Assembly: GCA_013002595.1 (NCBI GenBank)
Contig: JABDJG010000117.1
Coordinates: 1-6,505, forward strand
Direction of reading: 5' to 3'
Source of the DNA: Hyphomicrobiales bacterium
GTDB lineage: Bacteria > Pseudomonadota > Alphaproteobacteria > Rhizobiales > Aestuariivirgaceae
DNA length: 6,505 bases
Part shown: piece by piece, positions 6,314 through 6,505 of the stretch
Layout of the letters: the number at the start of each line of letters is the position of its first letter
Numbering within the stretch: position 1 is the first letter of the stretch
Program-made: the position numbers and the translations under genes
The notes under the pieces: generated by a model
What the model was told of the DNA's origin: nothing
What the model saw: only the letters and a program-made list of their open reading frames with translations
Database searches by the model: none

Positions 6314-6505
6314 CACCGATACTGGTCGCGAAATGCTGCCACGGTCCGAGCGGACTGCCATGCGCCGCAAATGGGTACCGATTGCTGCCTGGTGCTCCTA
6401 TGACTGGGCTAATTCTGCGTTCACGACCGTCATCAGCACGTTCATATTCGCGGCCTACTTTGCACAGGCCGTTGCATCGGACCCTGTTGAAGGGACCGTC
6501 CTGTG
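6306..6505 (+). CDS. MFS transporter, UMF1/Atg22-like family, N-terminal fragment
   Basis: The first 66 residues of a gene that runs past the window end. After a polar, basic N-terminus (RRK at 20-22) comes WVPIAAWCSYDWANSAFTTV at residues 23-42. The YDWANSAF signature there is characteristic of the UMF1 family of major facilitator transporters, related to the yeast vacuolar Atg22 effluxer, and opens the first transmembrane helix (about 24-53). Members normally have about 12 helices and 400-450 residues, so most of the protein is missing. The ATG at 6306 overlaps the end of the fusion gene by 8 nt and no clear ribosome binding site precedes it, which suggests translational coupling and a shared operon. 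ATGs at 6333 and 6360 are alternative starts that would still keep the first helix. The substrate is not readable; the context makes a lysolipid, a lipid or a product of the fusion enzyme possible candidates (inference). Confidence 0.85.
   Translation, partial: MNDTDTGREMLPRSERTAMRRKWVPIAAWCSYDWANSAFTTVISTFIFAAYFAQAVASDPVEGTVL

Overview
The window looks like a chromosomal piece of an alphaproteobacterium, probably of the Rhizobiales/Hyphomicrobiales type. This rests on moderately high GC by eye, the style of the ThiL protein (N-terminal PGEFELIADYFAPL and GLLDDAA) and the slipin C-terminus. The genus cannot be fixed from the sequence. All supported genes are on the + strand, and no RNA genes, CRISPR array, insertion sequence or tRNA were seen.

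Layout: (1) 1-346 is the C-terminal end of a slipin (stomatin/band 7, SPFH) membrane-scaffold gene. (2) 375-1394 is thiL, thiamine-monophosphate kinase, starting 28 nt after the slipin stop with a good ribosome binding site. (3) 1395-1554 is a 160-nt spacer ending in a strong GGAGG site. (4) 1555-3321 is a GTG-started long-chain acyl-CoA synthetase of the FAA1/COG1022 type. (5) 3322-3457 is a 136-nt spacer with two adjacent perfect inverted repeats. (6) 3458-6313 encodes a 951-residue fusion: acyl carrier protein, then fatty acyl-AMP ligase, then a hydrophobic segment, then a PlsC-type acyltransferase. (7) From 6306 to the window end is the start of an MFS transporter of the UMF1/Atg22-like type, overlapping the fusion gene by 8 nt.

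The 3' half reads as a fatty-acid activation and lipid acylation locus. The fusion contains, in one chain, what is needed to activate a fatty acid as acyl-AMP, load it on its own carrier domain, and pass it to a lysolipid or other acceptor at the membrane. It resembles E. coli Aas (acyltransferase plus acyl-ACP synthetase) with the domain order reversed and a built-in ACP. The overlapping MFS gene recalls the Aas partner LplT, a lysophospholipid flippase, although this transporter belongs to a different MFS family. The upstream acyl-CoA synthetase gives a second activation route, to CoA. The proposal that fusion and transporter form a self-contained lipid remodelling or lipid synthesis unit is inference, and it is the most interesting idea in the window. 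The slipin and thiL genes look like ordinary housekeeping neighbours.
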